From Paenibacillus whitsoniae (GTDB lineage Bacteria; Bacillota; Bacilli; Paenibacillales; NBRC-103111): 64,000 bases of DNA. Of the stretch, positions 63,149 to 64,000 are shown one piece after another. The notes under the pieces were generated by a model. It worked only from the letters and a program-made list of their open reading frames with translations, had not been told where the DNA came from and ran no database searches. A program made the position numbers and the translations under genes. The DNA lies in assembly GCF_003955665.1 (NCBI RefSeq), contig NZ_RXHU01000015.1, positions 186,001 through 250,000 on the forward strand. The letters are read 5' to 3'. Positions within the stretch are counted from its first letter, which is position 1. Every line of letters begins with the position of its first letter.

Positions 63149-63279
63149 TGCTAAATCATCCCCTTACACTTGTCGCTTAGAAAAATTTTACAGCATGTTT
63201 GCGATTCGGTCAATTAAAGCCTTTTTTGATTCGTTAGACCGGGAGCGGCGGGCATTTACAATATGTGAACTGAGTTTTA

Positions 63280-63288
63280 TGCTAGAAT
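63280..63288 (+). promoter_or_regulatory. Extended -10 promoter element for the HIT gene
   Basis: TGCTAGAAT contains the TGn extension and a -10 with one mismatch, 60 bp upstream of the start codon. Confidence 0.4.
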
Positions 63289-63348
63289 AGGGAATGATGA
63301 CGTAGGAGTCTTCACTTCATCCATTTCTAACGAACAGGGGTGTCCGGC

Positions 63349-63768
63349 ATGCAGGCAATTTGCAATTATTGCAGTAAAAACGAAGCACTGAACAATCTCA
63401 TGATTGAAATCGGCCAGTTACGTGTATCGACCTTGTATTTGTTTCGGGAGCAGACGTACCAGGGACGCTGTATTGTCGCACTGAACGAGCACGAAACAGA
63501 GTTTTTTCATCTTTCTCAGGAAAAGCAAGATGCTTACATGCGCGATGTAGCGCAAGCGGCGGCAGCGATTGAAAAAGCGTTCCAACCGGATAAAATTAAC
63601 TACGGCGCATTTGGCGATACGATGCCGCATGTACATTTTCACATCGTACCGAAATATAAAGATGGCTACACCTGGGGAAAAATGTTTGAAATGAACCCCT
63701 CGGCCAATCTTCTTTTAACTGAGGAACAATATGGAGCACTCATTGATCAAATCAAGAGCCATCTGTAA
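63349..63768 (+). CDS. HIT-family nucleotide-binding hydrolase
   Basis: 139 residues from ATG 63349, with AGGGGTG 6-8 bases upstream; a GTG at 63340 would overlap that site. The histidine triad HVHFHIV (H94, H96, H98) is intact, and the N-terminal CNYC resembles the metal-binding start of some HIT proteins. HIT enzymes cleave nucleotide-phosphate bonds (for example AMP conjugates). It is a single gene followed by a terminator. Confidence 0.9.
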   Translation: MQAICNYCSKNEALNNLMIEIGQLRVSTLYLFREQTYQGRCIVALNEHETEFFHLSQEKQDAYMRDVAQAAAAIEKAFQPDKINYGAFGDTMPHVHFHIVPKYKDGYTWGKMFEMNPSANLLLTEEQYGALIDQIKSHL

Positions 63769-63780
63769 AATAGTCGTACT

Positions 63781-63816
63781 AAAGGCAGCCTTTCACGATG
63801 GGCTGCTTTTGATTTT
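63781..63816 (+). terminator. Terminator after the HIT gene
   Basis: AAAGGCAGCC pairs with GGCTGCTTTT across a short loop with one bulge, followed by a T-rich stretch. No gene is apparent from here to the window end. Confidence 0.7.
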
Positions 63817-64000
63817 TTCAACCTCTAAAGCAGATTTGAAAAACATTCCTTATCTAATTCCCTTGACGGATAGCCACATGGCTATTAAACTATGGTTAAT
63901 TATCACAAGACTTGGTTGCTTAACGCCTGGCACTTTGCTGGATGAAAGCGTTGAAGCGATATGAAGGGATTGTGTTCAAGCCATAACTGTATGTTAGAGA

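Noticed and set aside
63731-63964. 77-codon frame at the window end
   Set aside because: It starts inside the HIT gene, runs across the terminator and has no ribosome site or recognisable domain.

Overview
This window looks like a chromosomal segment of a spore-forming, plant-polysaccharide-degrading member of the Paenibacillaceae (Paenibacillus/Cohnella type). The evidence is moderate GC content, strong AGGAGG-type ribosome binding sites, a GerA/B/C spore germinant-receptor operon, several carbohydrate ABC transporters without their own ATPases, large AraC-type membrane regulators, and very large secreted modular enzymes ending in cohesin, FIVAR and dockerin-like modules. No tRNA, rRNA, IS element, phage gene or CRISPR array was seen.

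Layout. 1-2112: 3' part of a TPM-domain membrane protein. 2166-9149: a metallo-hydrolase and a three-gene Lpl/Ytc-type oligosaccharide transporter, divergent from a YtdP-like AraC regulator. 9146-17207: an intracellular GH43 glycosidase, a MalFG/binding-protein transporter and a YesM/YesN two-component system. 17311-31225: the core of the window, two giant secreted bifunctional pectinases (one pectinesterase then polygalacturonase, the other in the reverse order) flanking a small S-layer-anchored protein that carries a cohesin domain. 31516-36226: an orphan binding protein closely paralogous to the one at 10791-12149, a polysaccharide deacetylase and a YesS-like AraC regulator. 36410-47884: a 1569-residue multimodular heparinase II/III-type lyase, a second Lpl-type transporter, two sugar oxidoreductases and an AraC regulator. 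47941-52053: a germinant-receptor operon in the order small membrane protein, B, A, C. 52100-57428: a 3-hydroxybutyrate/acetoacetate utilisation operon with a fused CoA-transferase and a divergent LysR. 57567-64000: housekeeping and accessory genes (copper-amine-oxidase-N protein, LysR/MFS pair, HxlR-controlled genes, HIT protein) and a small decayed locus near 58.7-59.0 kb. I see no gene in 63817-64000.

How it fits together. Pectin would be de-esterified and cut outside the cell by the two giant enzymes, possibly held at the surface through the cohesin/S-layer protein. Oligosaccharides would enter by one or more of the three transporters and be trimmed inside by GH43. YesMN and the large AraC proteins would control expression. 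A 12-base A/C-rich element lies upstream of three pectin-related transcription units, each time in the direction of the gene, and is a candidate operator. Two catabolite-responsive-like sites lie in the divergent region at 31.3 kb. The most interesting hypothesis here is a small surface pectin-degrading assembly encoded at 17.3-31.2 kb.
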